Below, one piece after another: positions 35,147 to 45,657 of a stretch of DNA of 64,000 nt. The DNA is from Pelosinus sp. Its GTDB lineage: Bacteria; Bacillota; Negativicutes; DSM-13327. A program made the translations under genes and the position numbers. The number at the start of each line of letters is the position of its first letter. The stretch's first letter is position 1. The stretch covers positions 1 through 64,000 of the forward strand of contig JARBUM010000009.1 in NCBI GenBank assembly GCA_029239675.1. The letters are read 5' to 3'. The notes below the pieces were generated by a model. The model made no database searches. It had not been told where the DNA came from and saw nothing but the letters and a program-made list of their open reading frames with translations.

Positions 35147-36376
35147 TCACATCGCTTTTTTTATTATTAACTGCTCTGCAGCGTAACCTAAACCGTCTTC
35201 GACCGTATCGCAATATTCCACACTCATAATTCCATGTTCCAATAATCTTTTCTGTCCGTGATAGCCAATGCGCATGGTTAATACGGCATCACAGTCGGAA
35301 ATGGCTTGAATCGCAGCACTTTTTCGCCCATCTTCTGAATCACATTCTGAAATACCAGAGCAATATTGCTCTGCCTTACGATTTTCCAAAAGAGTAAATT
35401 CTCTACCTTGCCCTTGATAAATCAGAAATTCTGTCGCATGGCCAAAATGCTGATCCACTAATTTGCCATGTTTAGAAGTAACAGCAATTTTATATGGCTT
35501 GCGATCATCTTTCTGTGGCAACGCTGGTTTTTCTACCTCTGGTTTAATCATACGAAATTCATTGGAGCGATCATTGCCTAATAGTCCAATTGCATCAGCC
35601 CGACACTGCTTACAGTGTCTCATCTGCTGCATTTCAAGCTGGCAGAGATCTCGCATTTCATTAATCTCTTTCATACTCGTCTGAGGAAATTTTTCAAAAG
35701 CACTTCCTGGTGCTGGAATCAGGGGCATAATATTGGTGATAAAAACGCCTAACTCCTTCATCTTTTTAACTACCTCAGGAATATGCTGATCATTAATTCC
35801 TTTTACCATTACAATATTAATTTTTACCAGTACGCCCTGTTCTACTAGATAGGGAATTCCTTCTAATTGATTTTTAATCATCAATTCGGCAGCAGCAACC
35901 CCTGTGTAGCTTTTCCCTTTATAATTTACGACTTTATAAAGCTGAGCACCAATCTTAGGATCCAGGCAATTGACCGTCACGGTAATATGTTTTATGCCCA
36001 GTTCCACTAGTTCTTGGGCATAGTGTGGCAACATTAAACCATTTGTTGATAAGCAGAAGATGATATCTTCTCCCTTTGCCTTAATCAATTCAATGGCTTT
36101 TTTTGTAGCATCCCAATTCGCCAAAGCATCACCTGGCCCTGCAATACCAACTACACTTAAATTCTCAATATTATCTTTCACCCAGGAAAATTTTTGACTT
36201 GCTAGTTCTGGCGTCAGCACTTCACTCGTTACTCCTGGCCGACTTTCGTTTACACAGTCAAATTTTCGATTGCAATAATTACAGCTTATATTGCACTGGG
36301 GAGCTACCGGTAAATGCATCCGCGCATATTTATTATGGGCTTCAGCGTTATAACAAGGATGTTTGCTTTCTTCCAT
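35147..36376 (-). CDS. nifB: NifB, FeMo-co core (NifB-co) synthase
   Basis: About 409 residues: a radical-SAM domain with C28-x3-C32-x2-C35 (CNISCNYC), then further cluster cysteines in the middle (CRADAIG after HCKQC), and a C-terminal NifX/NafY-like domain (about 300-409, IAVTSKHGKLVDQHFGHATEF). It builds the carbide-containing 8Fe core. Unlike in C. pasteurianum it is not fused to NifN. An upstream in-frame TTG at 36424 exists, but the ATG at 36376 has the good site (AGGTGAAGGG). Confidence 0.95.
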   Translation of the reverse strand: MEESKHPCYNAEAHNKYARMHLPVAPQCNISCNYCNRKFDCVNESRPGVTSEVLTPELASQKFSWVKDNIENLSVVGIAGPGDALANWDATKKAIELIKAKGEDIIFCLSTNGLMLPHYAQELVELGIKHITVTVNCLDPKIGAQLYKVVNYKGKSYTGVAAAELMIKNQLEGIPYLVEQGVLVKINIVMVKGINDQHIPEVVKKMKELGVFITNIMPLIPAPGSAFEKFPQTSMKEINEMRDLCQLEMQQMRHCKQCRADAIGLLGNDRSNEFRMIKPEVEKPALPQKDDRKPYKIAVTSKHGKLVDQHFGHATEFLIYQGQGREFTLLENRKAEQYCSGISECDSEDGRKSAAIQAISDCDAVLTMRIGYHGQKRLLEHGIMSVEYCDTVEDGLGYAAEQLIIKKAM

Positions 36377-36463
36377 ACCCTTCACCTCATTTTCACCCAA
36401 CAACTGTAGGGTAATATAATCCAATTCTTAGAGAAATTTGGCCAGCTCTCAACAGTTCAAGCG

Positions 36464-36572
36464 AAGGGTCCATGTTATTATAAGCGGAGGTTAAATTCGA
36501 ATGGCGAAGCGTTAATAACATGAACCCGAAGCGACCTACAAGCAACAAGGTTCACTGAACGTATAAATTCTG
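36464..36572. repeat. dispersed hairpin repeat, copy B, between nifN and nifB
   Basis: This is related to the element at 7807-7920. The outer arms GGGTCCATGTTATTA / TAATAACATGAACCC pair over 14 of 15 positions. The block AAGCGACCTA with GCAACAAG is conserved, and a terminal palindrome GTTCACTGAAC occupies the place of ATTCATTATGAAT in copy A. It fills most of the 211-bp space inside the nif operon. Confidence 0.6.
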
Positions 36573-36587
36573 ATGTTGAGATTTTTT

Positions 36588-37967
36588 CTAAGATTGTTGA
36601 TAGAATTTTTCATACATGGAGCTCCTGTATGATTTATATTTGTTTTCCAACAGAGTATTGGTAATGCGGTCTAAAAACATCATGGTGCCCGTATAACCTA
36701 CAGATAAGATTCGCTGTCCTCCTACTCGGTCATGAATGGGAAACCCCAATCTAACAAGAGAAATATCACCTTTTTCTGTAAGATAACGGCCGTCTGAAGG
36801 ACCAATTCCAATATTGACTTTCGCTTCCTTACTGGCAGCTACGATATGGGAAAAATCAGTCTCAATTAATATCTTGCTTTTTTCTGGGCAATCAGCTACT
36901 GCCGCTATTAACAATTCATTCAACTTCCCTACTTGGCTGCCTGTTGCCACAACTGCTGGAAAAACGCCATTTTCTACACAAGTCTTGGTTACCGCATATA
37001 CCATTTCCGGTTCACCAAAAATAACACTTCTTCCTTGGAAATTATATTTATGAGAATCAATCATCCCATCTAACAAACGCCCACGTTCTTGTTTTATATT
37101 TTCTGGAATTGTCTTGCCTGTAATTGCTACTAACGTATTAAAAAATGCATCAGTACCTTCCACACCAATGGGTATGGCTATATTGTATAAAGGAACACTA
37201 AACTCTTCTTCTAGATATTTTCCTGGAGAAATTGCATCCTCTATGGTTACGCCCATTTGGATTGTCGCTAAAGCACCGCCCATGGATTTTATATCCGCTA
37301 ACTTTGTACCGCCATCACTCATTTTGGTATAAGGTCTAGCAAAAGGACGATCCAAGGTATTGGAGAAATCAGGATATAACACATATTGAATCTGCATTAA
37401 GGCTAAAATACGCTTTACTTCACGAATATCAGCTGGACTCATGTTGGGAATGATAATATTAATTTTGTTATTTTTCTCAGTTGCTTCTGCTAACTGCATC
37501 AAAATTCTTCTTAAGGTAAAAAAATACCCTTCAAAATGACTACCGCCATAACCAGGCGTAGATGCTGTAATAATCGGAAAGTCTTCCATTTCTCGGTCGA
37601 TTAGATATTGACCGGTAATTCTCTCAATGTCTTCACCAATGGTTTCAGCTAGACAAGTCGTTACAATACCAATCAGGGCTGGATGATATACCTTCATAAT
37701 ATTATCTAGAGCTTGTCTTAAGTTCTTTTCCCCGCCATATATGGTGCCTTTTTCATTCAAAGAGGAAGACCCTACATCTACAGGTTCATTAAAATGTTCT
37801 GCAATATGCCTGCGCATATAGGTACTACAGCCTTGGGATCCATGAACAATAACCATCGACTGTTCTATCCCCTTTAATGCTAGAATGCCGCCCATTGGCA
37901 TACACATGTTACAGGGATTCTCATTCACATTACGATAATATACATTATCTTTGCTTTTTTCAGCCAT
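36588..37967 (-). CDS. nifN: NifN, FeMo-co scaffold beta-type subunit
   Basis: This 459-residue nitrogenase-like protein starts MAEKSKDNVYYRNVNENPCNM; the N-terminal cysteines (NPCNMCMPMGG), HGSQGCSTYMRRH and VTTCLAETIGED are typical of NifN. With NifE it forms the scaffold on which NifB-co matures. It overlaps the end of nifE by 8 bp. The product stands alone, not as the NifN-B fusion of C. pasteurianum. Confidence 0.94.
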   Translation of the reverse strand: MAEKSKDNVYYRNVNENPCNMCMPMGGILALKGIEQSMVIVHGSQGCSTYMRRHIAEHFNEPVDVGSSSLNEKGTIYGGEKNLRQALDNIMKVYHPALIGIVTTCLAETIGEDIERITGQYLIDREMEDFPIITASTPGYGGSHFEGYFFTLRRILMQLAEATEKNNKINIIIPNMSPADIREVKRILALMQIQYVLYPDFSNTLDRPFARPYTKMSDGGTKLADIKSMGGALATIQMGVTIEDAISPGKYLEEEFSVPLYNIAIPIGVEGTDAFFNTLVAITGKTIPENIKQERGRLLDGMIDSHKYNFQGRSVIFGEPEMVYAVTKTCVENGVFPAVVATGSQVGKLNELLIAAVADCPEKSKILIETDFSHIVAASKEAKVNIGIGPSDGRYLTEKGDISLVRLGFPIHDRVGGQRILSVGYTGTMMFLDRITNTLLENKYKSYRSSMYEKFYQQS

Positions 37968-39339
37968 GGTCTGTCACCCCGCCTTCAATTCTCAGTTTCG
38001 CGAGACTGTTCCATACAGGAGAACAAACTGTGGAGTACACCTCTTCGGCAAAATTCACAGCACCCTCAAAACCACTCAAGGGATGTTTACGATCATGGTT
38101 ATGATCAATGAAGGCAATCCCTAATTTGTAGGCTAAGGGTCGTTCTTTTACACCACCCACTAGCAAATTTGCTCCCTTTTCCATCATAAACTTTTCCAAT
38201 TCAGCGGGATTTGCATCATCTAAAATGACAGTGCCATCATCTACTAAATCATTAATTGTTTCATATTCTTCTTTTCGGCCTGTTTGCGTACCAATCATCA
38301 CTACATCAATGCCAATTTCTCTAAATTGTTTAATCAGTGAAATTGCCTTAAATCCTCCACCAACAAAAATAGCGGCTTTCTTACCTTGGAGCTTTGTCCT
38401 ATAGCCCTTAATAATGGCTTCCACTCGTTGAGTTTCCTTGGCGATCAAAGCTTCCGCTTTAGCGATCATAGACTCTTCTCCCAAGGCAGCCGCAATTTTG
38501 CGCAAGGAGGTGGCCGTATCTTCTATCCCTAAAAAGGATATTTGAATATAAGGAATCTGATACAGTTCTTCCATTTTCCCTGCCATATAGATCATTGAAC
38601 CAGCACATTGAATAATGTTCAGTTTGGCTTTAGGAGCTGATTTCAAGGCGGTGTAACGAGAGTCACCCGTAAACGTAACGTTTAATTCTACCCCCATCTG
38701 CCTCAAATAATTTTGAATAATCCAAGCTTCACCCGCCAGATTAAAATCCCCTAAATAGTTAATGCTATTGTTTTTTTCTATTACTGCAGACTGAGATGGT
38801 TTTATCAAGCGAAGTAAAGCATCCCCTGCCGCCCTGTAGCCTGCAGATTTATTGCCTATAAATCCGCTAGATTCTACAGGTATCACTGCAATATTATGTT
38901 TTTGGGAGGCAGCGCTGCAAATGGCTTCCAAATCATCACCAATTACACCGACTATACATGTTGAATATACAAAGACTAGTTTTGCTTGGTACTTTTCCAT
39001 CAGTCCATCAATCGCTGCTGATAACTTTTTAGCTCCGCCAAAAATGATGTCTTGCTCTTTTAAATCTGTAGAAAAGCTATTGCGATATAACTCAGCGCCG
39101 CTGCTAAGACTGCCGCGAATATCCCAAGTATAACTAGCACATCCAATAGGCCCATGTACCAGATGTATAGCATCCGTAATTGGATTGAGCACGACTCTGG
39201 CTCCGCAATACACACAAGCTCTTTGACTTACACAGCCAGCGGAGCTGTCTGTATCACATTGAAGTTGCTTCTTATTCTTGCCTTTCGTAACAATAAATCC
39301 ATCTCGTTCTGCAATAGTTCCTGCAAGATTCTCAGCCAT
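37960..39339 (-). CDS. nifE: NifE, FeMo-co scaffold alpha-type subunit
   Basis: About 459 residues with NifE signatures: RACVYCGARVVLNPITDAIHLVHGPIGC near the N-terminus (cluster cysteines), YSTCIVGVIGDD, and QCAGSMIYMAGKMEE around the position of the NifD cofactor cysteine. It pairs with NifN (8-bp gene overlap). The ATG at 39339 (MAENLAG) is chosen over a GTG at 39351 because it is spaced well from GAGAGG. The 206 bp between nifK and nifE hold a palindromic repeat. Confidence 0.94.
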   Translation of the reverse strand: MAENLAGTIAERDGFIVTKGKNKKQLQCDTDSSAGCVSQRACVYCGARVVLNPITDAIHLVHGPIGCASYTWDIRGSLSSGAELYRNSFSTDLKEQDIIFGGAKKLSAAIDGLMEKYQAKLVFVYSTCIVGVIGDDLEAICSAASQKHNIAVIPVESSGFIGNKSAGYRAAGDALLRLIKPSQSAVIEKNNSINYLGDFNLAGEAWIIQNYLRQMGVELNVTFTGDSRYTALKSAPKAKLNIIQCAGSMIYMAGKMEELYQIPYIQISFLGIEDTATSLRKIAAALGEESMIAKAEALIAKETQRVEAIIKGYRTKLQGKKAAIFVGGGFKAISLIKQFREIGIDVVMIGTQTGRKEEYETINDLVDDGTVILDDANPAELEKFMMEKGANLLVGGVKERPLAYKLGIAFIDHNHDRKHPLSGFEGAVNFAEEVYSTVCSPVWNSLAKLRIEGGVTDHG

Positions 39340-39412
39340 AGCACCTCTCACTCCTCTCCCAAAAGCAATATGAAAAAATTTGTTTTATCTTGTAAATATA
39401 GAGAAAAAAACC

Positions 39413-39520
39413 GTTTGAAACGCGAAGGCGCGAAGACCTAGAAGAATCGAATATGAAAATAATATCCTTTCGTGTTCTTTGGACATCTTCGCGCTCTTCG
39501 TCTTTCAATGTTTTTCAAAC
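39413..39520. repeat. palindromic repeat between nifK and nifE
   Basis: The left arm starts GTTTGAAACGCGAAGGCGCG and the right arm ends in TTTTTCAAAC, with ATCTTCGCGCTCTTCG pairing to the left arm. The periodic CGCGAAG units resemble the CACARAG units of the copies at 47665, 58733 and 61377, making this a divergent member of that family inside the nif operon. Confidence 0.6.
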
Positions 39521-39545
39521 TTTAAAGTCATTTAAAAGAAACTAC

Positions 39546-40934
39546 CTACATTACCAATTCGAAATCTTCATCTTTCGCATCCCGGTCCGCTCTGTCCAAG
39601 AGGGCATTACTGATCATTTCAATCAATCTCATGGCACCTTGATAGCCAACAATCGGCAAATAAGAATGAACACTTCTATCTAGAATTGGAAAACCAACTC
39701 GCATGAAAGGAATATCTTCAGCCCGTGCAATATATTTTCCATAAGTGTTGCCAATTAACAAATCTACAGGCTGATTCTTAATCCATTGGTGCAAAGTGAA
39801 TAAATCCCCAGCGCTCTTCACATTTGCCTCAATCCCAGCACCTTTTAACATTTCGTTGATATCATCTTCAAAACTTCCTGCTGCGGAATTGGATGAGCCA
39901 CCTGGTGTTCCTGTCAATACATGAAGAGGAACCATCCCTAAGCTCAATACAAATTCCGTTAAACCCGTAACAATATCAGGATCACCAAAAATCGCTACAG
40001 TTTTCCCATGAAAATGAAAATGCGTATCTGTCATAATATCAACCAATTGCCCCCGCTCGATTTCTAGTTCTTTAGGAATCTCCCGAGCAAAGCTATTGCG
40101 CAAAGTCATCAATAAGGCATCTGTAGCCTTAATTCCAATAGGAGTTTTCAACACGGCTGCCGGGACTCCACATTGTTTGTTTAAAAGATCTGCAGGATCA
40201 CTAGAAGCAAAGCGTCCAAGAGCTAAACTGAGTTGTGAATTACCTGTATCCTTCAGCTGCTCCACAGTAGTACCACCCTCAGGATACATCTGGAATTCGC
40301 CAGTCATTGGTGAATCCACAACCCCTGACGTATCAGGGAACATGATATATTCAATGTCCATACTTTGCACGAGACGTTTAATTTCCCGCATATCTCCAGG
40401 GTTGACGAAACCAGGAATTATATTAGCTTGCTCTTTTTTCTTTGGCAAAGTATTTTTGGCTAAATAACTAACCATCGCTTTTGTCATATTGGAGAACCCT
40501 GTAATATGAGAACCAACATAACTAGGAGTATTGGCATGAATCACAAGTTTATCCGCAGCAACTTCCGCTGTTTTAATAATACTGGAAACATCATCCCCAA
40601 TGGTTTCTGTTAAGCAAGTAGTGTGTATAGCCATAACATCTGGTTTATAGATGTGAAAAACATTTTGTATGGATGCTTTCAAGTTAGCGCCACCGCCAAA
40701 TACCGATGACCCTTCCGTAAAACAGCTGGTAGAAGCCATAACTGGATCGCGGAAATGACGTGTTAAATGCATACGGTGGTAAGAGCAGCACCCTTGGGAA
40801 CCATGGCTATGAGGCAAGCACTTATGAATCCCTAGAGCAGCATACATAGCACCAATTGGCTGACAAGTTTTGGCAGGGTTAATCATACCGCCGCTTTTAC
40901 GTTCTGTTATCTCTTTTGGTGTACAATCTAACAT
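39546..40934 (-). CDS. nifK: nitrogenase MoFe protein beta subunit
   Basis: This 462-residue subunit shows the P-cluster cysteines C24 (KTCQPIGA), C49 (HGSQGCCSYHR) and C107 (HTTCLTETIGDD), and the ASTSCFTEGS segment. It lacks the roughly 50-residue N-terminal extension of the Azotobacter type, as in the Clostridium group. It starts 1 bp after the nifD stop region, with GGAAGGAG as its site. Confidence 0.96.
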   Translation of the reverse strand: MLDCTPKEITERKSGGMINPAKTCQPIGAMYAALGIHKCLPHSHGSQGCCSYHRMHLTRHFRDPVMASTSCFTEGSSVFGGGANLKASIQNVFHIYKPDVMAIHTTCLTETIGDDVSSIIKTAEVAADKLVIHANTPSYVGSHITGFSNMTKAMVSYLAKNTLPKKKEQANIIPGFVNPGDMREIKRLVQSMDIEYIMFPDTSGVVDSPMTGEFQMYPEGGTTVEQLKDTGNSQLSLALGRFASSDPADLLNKQCGVPAAVLKTPIGIKATDALLMTLRNSFAREIPKELEIERGQLVDIMTDTHFHFHGKTVAIFGDPDIVTGLTEFVLSLGMVPLHVLTGTPGGSSNSAAGSFEDDINEMLKGAGIEANVKSAGDLFTLHQWIKNQPVDLLIGNTYGKYIARAEDIPFMRVGFPILDRSVHSYLPIVGYQGAMRLIEMISNALLDRADRDAKDEDFELVM

Positions 40935-40935
40935 A

Positions 40936-42549
40936 TTATGCCACTCCTTCCTCAGTTACTGATCCTTCTAGTAAAGGTTGATTTTTCCACGGCGGGGTTA
41001 TAAAGTTCCAAGTCGGTGAGGCAAAGCCCATGCTAATATCTTCAGCAAATTTTACTGCACCGTTAAAGCCAGCATAGGGTCCGCTGTAGTCATAAGAATG
41101 TAATTGTTTTGAATTAATCCCCATTTTTTGAATAACATATTTATCCTTGATACCGGAAGTGAAAATATCTGGTTTTAATGCTTTAATAAACTCTTCTGTC
41201 TCAAAATGATTCAAATCATCCACAATGATACTGCCATCTTTCATGTCAAAGCGCATGCCTTTATATTCACCTAAAGGTATTTTAGCTTTTAATTCTTCCA
41301 GTTTTTCTGGTGAAACTTTTAAACGGAAACGTTTTTCATCAACTTCTGCGGTGTAGTGAGGAATATTTTTGCTATCCGCATCGGTTTTAATGGTAGGAAT
41401 GACCTCACGACCTTCATAGTCATCCCGATGAGCAAATTCATAACCTGCTAATAATGTTTCAATTCCTAGTTCACTAAATAAATTTTGGAAATGATGACCA
41501 CGAGATCCTCCAACAAAGCAGAAGGCTGTTTTTCCTGCACAAATCTTTTTATATTGCTCAAATATGGGCTCAATTCTTGCCAATTCACTAGCGATTACGG
41601 CTTCTGTTTTAAGGGTTAGTTCTTTGTTATCAAAATATAGAGCCATATTGCGCAAGGACTCAATTGTCCCTTCAATTCCAATAAAATTGACTTTGAGCCA
41701 TGGTGTACCATATTTGGTTTCGAGCATTTCAGCAATATAGTTGATGGAACGGTGACATTGAACCAAATTTAATTCTGCTGTATGAGCATTCTTGATTGCT
41801 TCATAAGAACCATCCCCTGTCATCACGGATACTACATGATAGCCGATTTCCTTAAGAATACGCTCCACTTCCCATCCATCGCCACCAATATTATATTCCC
41901 CTAGAAGGTTGATAGGAAACTTAGCAGGAGCTTCCTCTTGCTCCCCGGTACCAATCACCTTTTCCATTAAAATGTTATTGGCAATATGGTGACCTGCAGA
42001 TTGGCTAACACCTTTATAGCCTTCACAGCTGAAAGATAGAACTTGTACGCCATGCTTAGCCTCTGCAGCCTTGGCCACAGCACCCATATCATCTCCAATT
42101 AATCCTACAGGACAGGTAGCAGAAAGAGTAATGGCCTTAGGATTAAAGATTTCCATGACTTCATCAATCACCTTGGTCAGCTTCTTTTCTCCGCCAAAAA
42201 CAATATCGCTTTCTTGCATATCCGTAGATATGCAATAATTAATAAAGTTTTGCTTTGGATCGTCAGACTTTGCTTTATTCCGTCTTGTGTTCCATGCGTA
42301 ATAACCACAGCCTATTGGCCCATGAACAATATGTACCATATCTTTAATCGGGCCTAACACAACGCCTTTACAACCCGCATAAGCACATCCTCTATTGGTG
42401 ATAATGCCAGGAATGGTCCGGGTATTGGCTTCAATTTGTTGACTTTCTACATCAGATCTTTTAATGAATATATGTTTTTTACGATTTTTTTGAACTTTAG
42501 CTGGATATTGGTCTAATATTTCCTGAAGTTTTGCTTCATTCATTCCCAT
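40936..42549 (-). CDS. nifD: nitrogenase MoFe protein alpha subunit
   Basis: A 537-residue subunit. P-cluster ligands C55, C81 and C146 are present, as are the FeMo-co ligands C265 (NLVQCHRS) and H484 (KQLHSYDYSGPY). An extra stretch at about 383-445 (REVIPTIKTD to DGSIIVDD) is the insertion typical of Clostridium-type NifD, which explains the length compared with about 490 in other groups. With NifK it forms the dinitrogen-reducing heterotetramer. Confidence 0.97.
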   Translation of the reverse strand: MGMNEAKLQEILDQYPAKVQKNRKKHIFIKRSDVESQQIEANTRTIPGIITNRGCAYAGCKGVVLGPIKDMVHIVHGPIGCGYYAWNTRRNKAKSDDPKQNFINYCISTDMQESDIVFGGEKKLTKVIDEVMEIFNPKAITLSATCPVGLIGDDMGAVAKAAEAKHGVQVLSFSCEGYKGVSQSAGHHIANNILMEKVIGTGEQEEAPAKFPINLLGEYNIGGDGWEVERILKEIGYHVVSVMTGDGSYEAIKNAHTAELNLVQCHRSINYIAEMLETKYGTPWLKVNFIGIEGTIESLRNMALYFDNKELTLKTEAVIASELARIEPIFEQYKKICAGKTAFCFVGGSRGHHFQNLFSELGIETLLAGYEFAHRDDYEGREVIPTIKTDADSKNIPHYTAEVDEKRFRLKVSPEKLEELKAKIPLGEYKGMRFDMKDGSIIVDDLNHFETEEFIKALKPDIFTSGIKDKYVIQKMGINSKQLHSYDYSGPYAGFNGAVKFAEDISMGFASPTWNFITPPWKNQPLLEGSVTEEGVA

Positions 42550-42565
42550 GTTCCCTTACCTCCCT

Positions 42566-42976
42566 TTATACTGCACTTTCCCCTGTTTCCCCAGTACGAA
42601 CCCGAATAGCATCCATTACTGGTAATACAAAGATCTTACCATCACCAACATTATTACAAGTCTTATTGGCCTGAATAATGGCATCTATGATCTTGTTCAC
42701 TTCATCATCATGGGCAAGGATAGTAAATAATCTCCGAGGAAACAAACTGGTACCAACTAAAAAATCCGTAATTAGTTTTTCGGCTTCCCCCGTTTGATCA
42801 TCTCCAGCCATAAGAAGGAGTTCTTTCTTTCTTTCTAAAATCAATGTAGGATTTGTTACTATCTTACCGCGACCTTCTACTTTGAAAGCTGTAAAACCAG
42901 CTACGCCAGCTTCCACTAAAGCTTTCTTTGTAGCGCCCGTTTTGTTCATACGCACTATGGCGATAATTTCTTTCAT
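42566..42976 (-). CDS. nifI2: NifI2, PII-like nitrogenase regulator
   Basis: A 136-residue PII-fold protein with the NifI2-type long T-loop region (GRGKIVTNPTLILERKKELL to FPRRLF) and the C-terminal signature VGDGKIFVLPV. In methanogens and clostridia NifI1 and NifI2 form a complex that blocks dinitrogenase when 2-oxoglutarate is low (ammonia switch-off). The location between nifH and nifD is diagnostic. Confidence 0.94.
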   Translation of the reverse strand: MKEIIAIVRMNKTGATKKALVEAGVAGFTAFKVEGRGKIVTNPTLILERKKELLLMAGDDQTGEAEKLITDFLVGTSLFPRRLFTILAHDDEVNKIIDAIIQANKTCNNVGDGKIFVLPVMDAIRVRTGETGESAV

Positions 42977-42991
42977 CCTTATCCCTCCTTC

Positions 42992-43318
42992 TTATAGACT
43001 TGGGATTCCACTAGATATGGTATAAGCTTCCTCAATGGAACTTATAAAAATTTTACCGTCACCATAAGCACCTTGTTCACTTGTTCTAGCATATTTTAGA
43101 ATCAAACGAACCATATCTTCTTTATCCTCATCACGGATAGCCATCATTAATAAGGCTTTTGGGATTTCATCATAAATGATACCGGATATTTTAATGCCTT
43201 TTTGTTTACCGCGCCCGACTACATCGACAACTGTAGCAGCATGAAAACCAGCTCTTGATAACTCGGCTAATACTTCCTCTTTCTTTTCTGGTCTGATGAT
43301 GGCTCTAACTAATAACAT
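42992..43318 (-). CDS. nifI1: NifI1, PII-like nitrogenase regulator
   Basis: A 108-residue PII-fold protein: N-terminal MLLVRAIIRPEKKEEV, the T-loop region GRGKQKGIKISGIIYDEIP and C-terminal YGDGKIFISSIEEAYTI. It lies between nifH and nifI2, separated by short gaps with good ribosome binding sites. It should act together with NifI2 in direct post-translational control of nitrogenase. Confidence 0.94.
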   Translation of the reverse strand: MLLVRAIIRPEKKEEVLAELSRAGFHAATVVDVVGRGKQKGIKISGIIYDEIPKALLMMAIRDEDKEDMVRLILKYARTSEQGAYGDGKIFISSIEEAYTISSGIPSL

Positions 43319-43359
43319 ATTGTTTCCCTCCCATATTTTCTCTACTTTTTCTCTGACAA

Positions 43360-44347
<988 letters not shown>

Positions 44348-44393
44348 TTAGGCCAACTATGCATCTGCGATAGAACCACCTCCTTAAAAACAT

Positions 44394-44501
44394 AATGGGG
44401 CTTATAAACAAATTTCTGTTTATAAGCCCCATTGCTCATGTACCCATTTTTTGGGCAAAAGGCAAAAAGCTCACAAGGGTTTTAAAACCACTTGTAAGCT
44501 T
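44394..44501 (-). promoter_or_regulatory. hairpin-rich nif leader
   Basis: Reading leftward from the promoter, hairpin 1 (arms 44491-44501 and 44467-44477, AAGCTTACAAG with CTTGTGAGCTT) is followed by TTTTTGCC. Hairpin 2 (17-bp perfect arms, 44417-44433 and 44394-44410, loop GAAATT) is followed by ATTATGTTTTT. Both look like intrinsic terminators ahead of nifH, compatible with attenuation or antitermination. The hexaloop lacks the A1/G4 pattern of ANTAR targets. Confidence 0.55.
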
Positions 44502-44529
44502 CATTGCTTCTCGCTATTAACTTGTGCTG

Positions 44530-44558
44530 AGTATAGCACATATCATTTAGCGATGCAA
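44530..44558 (-). promoter_or_regulatory. nif operon promoter
   Basis: On the minus strand TTGCAT (44553-44558), a 17-bp spacer and TATACT (44530-44535) form a housekeeping-type promoter with +1 near 44523. No sigma-54 GG/GC element or NifA-type TGT-N10-ACA site was found here. Confidence 0.65.
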
Positions 44559-44616
44559 TACTCTTTTTAAATAGTCAAAATATTAAATTTTAACCTTCCA
44601 CACCCACTATACTCAG

Positions 44617-45564
44617 CTAAAAATAATACTGAAAAATCAACATATACACTGGGATTACCAGTATGGCCAATATCGTTGTTACCGTAGTCATGATAGCAGC
44701 ATATTCAGTATCTCCATGATAGGATTTTGCCACAATAGCAGTCTGGGTCATAACAGGTAGCATCGCTTGAATAATAAACACCTTTTTCATTAAAAGGGGT
44801 AAGGGCATCACATGAGCGATTGCCATAACAATCATTGGTGAAATTACAAACCGTCCTATAAGGATTGCTATCATATCTTTGCTTATCTTAATATTACTCA
44901 ACTTTACACCATATATAGCAATGCCAATAAACAACATAGATAAAGGTGTTGTCATACTCCCAAGATACTTACAGGTATCAAGAATAAAATGGGGTAAACT
45001 AATATCACCTAAAATAAGGGCAATTGCAAACAAAAAACCTAACAAAGGCGGTGAGAAAATTTTCTTTACTACCTCAATAACCGATACTTTATCGTTGCCA
45101 GATGCCCCATCGTTTCGAATACCACCGGCACCGATTGTCCAAAATAAAGAGGTATTAGCGATATAATATAATAATACATAAGGCACGCTCTGCTCCCCGA
45201 ATAAGGCCAAATTCACTGGCAAACCAATAAAAATAGAATTGGAAACAAAAAACATAGACCTAAAAGTTCCCTGTCTATTAGACTGTACTTTCAATACTTT
45301 AGAAACTATATATCCTACTACATAACAGGCTAGCATAGACGAAAAGGGGACAATCAAACCCGTCGCCAAATGCAGCAGTCCATCTTTACTAAAGGTACTC
45401 ATCAAGTTCCATATCATATAAGTAGGCAAAGCAAGATTCGTAATGATTCGCGAAAACAATTGGGAAGCCTTTTCATCAAACCATCCTTTATTCGTAAGAA
45501 CATAACCTGTAATAATCATTAAAACGATACTAAAAATACTTTCAATTGTATGAAATATTATCAT
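44617..45564 (-). CDS. AEC-family (auxin efflux carrier-like) transporter
   Basis: This 315-residue membrane protein has about ten transmembrane segments in two inverted halves. It has the family-typical N-terminal segment (GYVLTNKGWFDEKASQLFSRI) and a conserved FVSNSIFIGLPV stretch. Bacterial relatives include malonate and malate permeases; the substrate cannot be named here. It lies upstream of the nif promoter in the same direction, but its last codons are followed directly by that promoter without a clear terminator. Confidence 0.85.
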   Translation of the reverse strand: MIIFHTIESIFSIVLMIITGYVLTNKGWFDEKASQLFSRIITNLALPTYMIWNLMSTFSKDGLLHLATGLIVPFSSMLACYVVGYIVSKVLKVQSNRQGTFRSMFFVSNSIFIGLPVNLALFGEQSVPYVLLYYIANTSLFWTIGAGGIRNDGASGNDKVSVIEVVKKIFSPPLLGFLFAIALILGDISLPHFILDTCKYLGSMTTPLSMLFIGIAIYGVKLSNIKISKDMIAILIGRFVISPMIVMAIAHVMPLPLLMKKVFIIQAMLPVMTQTAIVAKSYHGDTEYAAIMTTVTTILAILVIPVYMLIFQYYF

Positions 45565-45657
45565 AATATAAAAACTCCCAAATGCCCCTGAAACAAAATG
45601 TTACACAACCGAAAAATTGCCGTTCTTCAGCAGTTATTAATCCGACTAACTCTCTTA

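Noticed and set aside
36377-36424. N-terminal extension of NifB from a TTG
   Set aside because: No ribosome binding site precedes the TTG, while the ATG at 36376 has one and gives the normal NifB start.
40096-40467. Plus-strand open frame of 123 codons
   Set aside because: Shadow of nifK, which shows all P-cluster cysteines in the minus frame.
44394-44433. ANTAR antiterminator target in the nif leader
   Set aside because: The hairpin has a six-base loop but it reads GAAATT on the transcribed strand, without the A at position 1 and G at position 4 expected for ANTAR sites.
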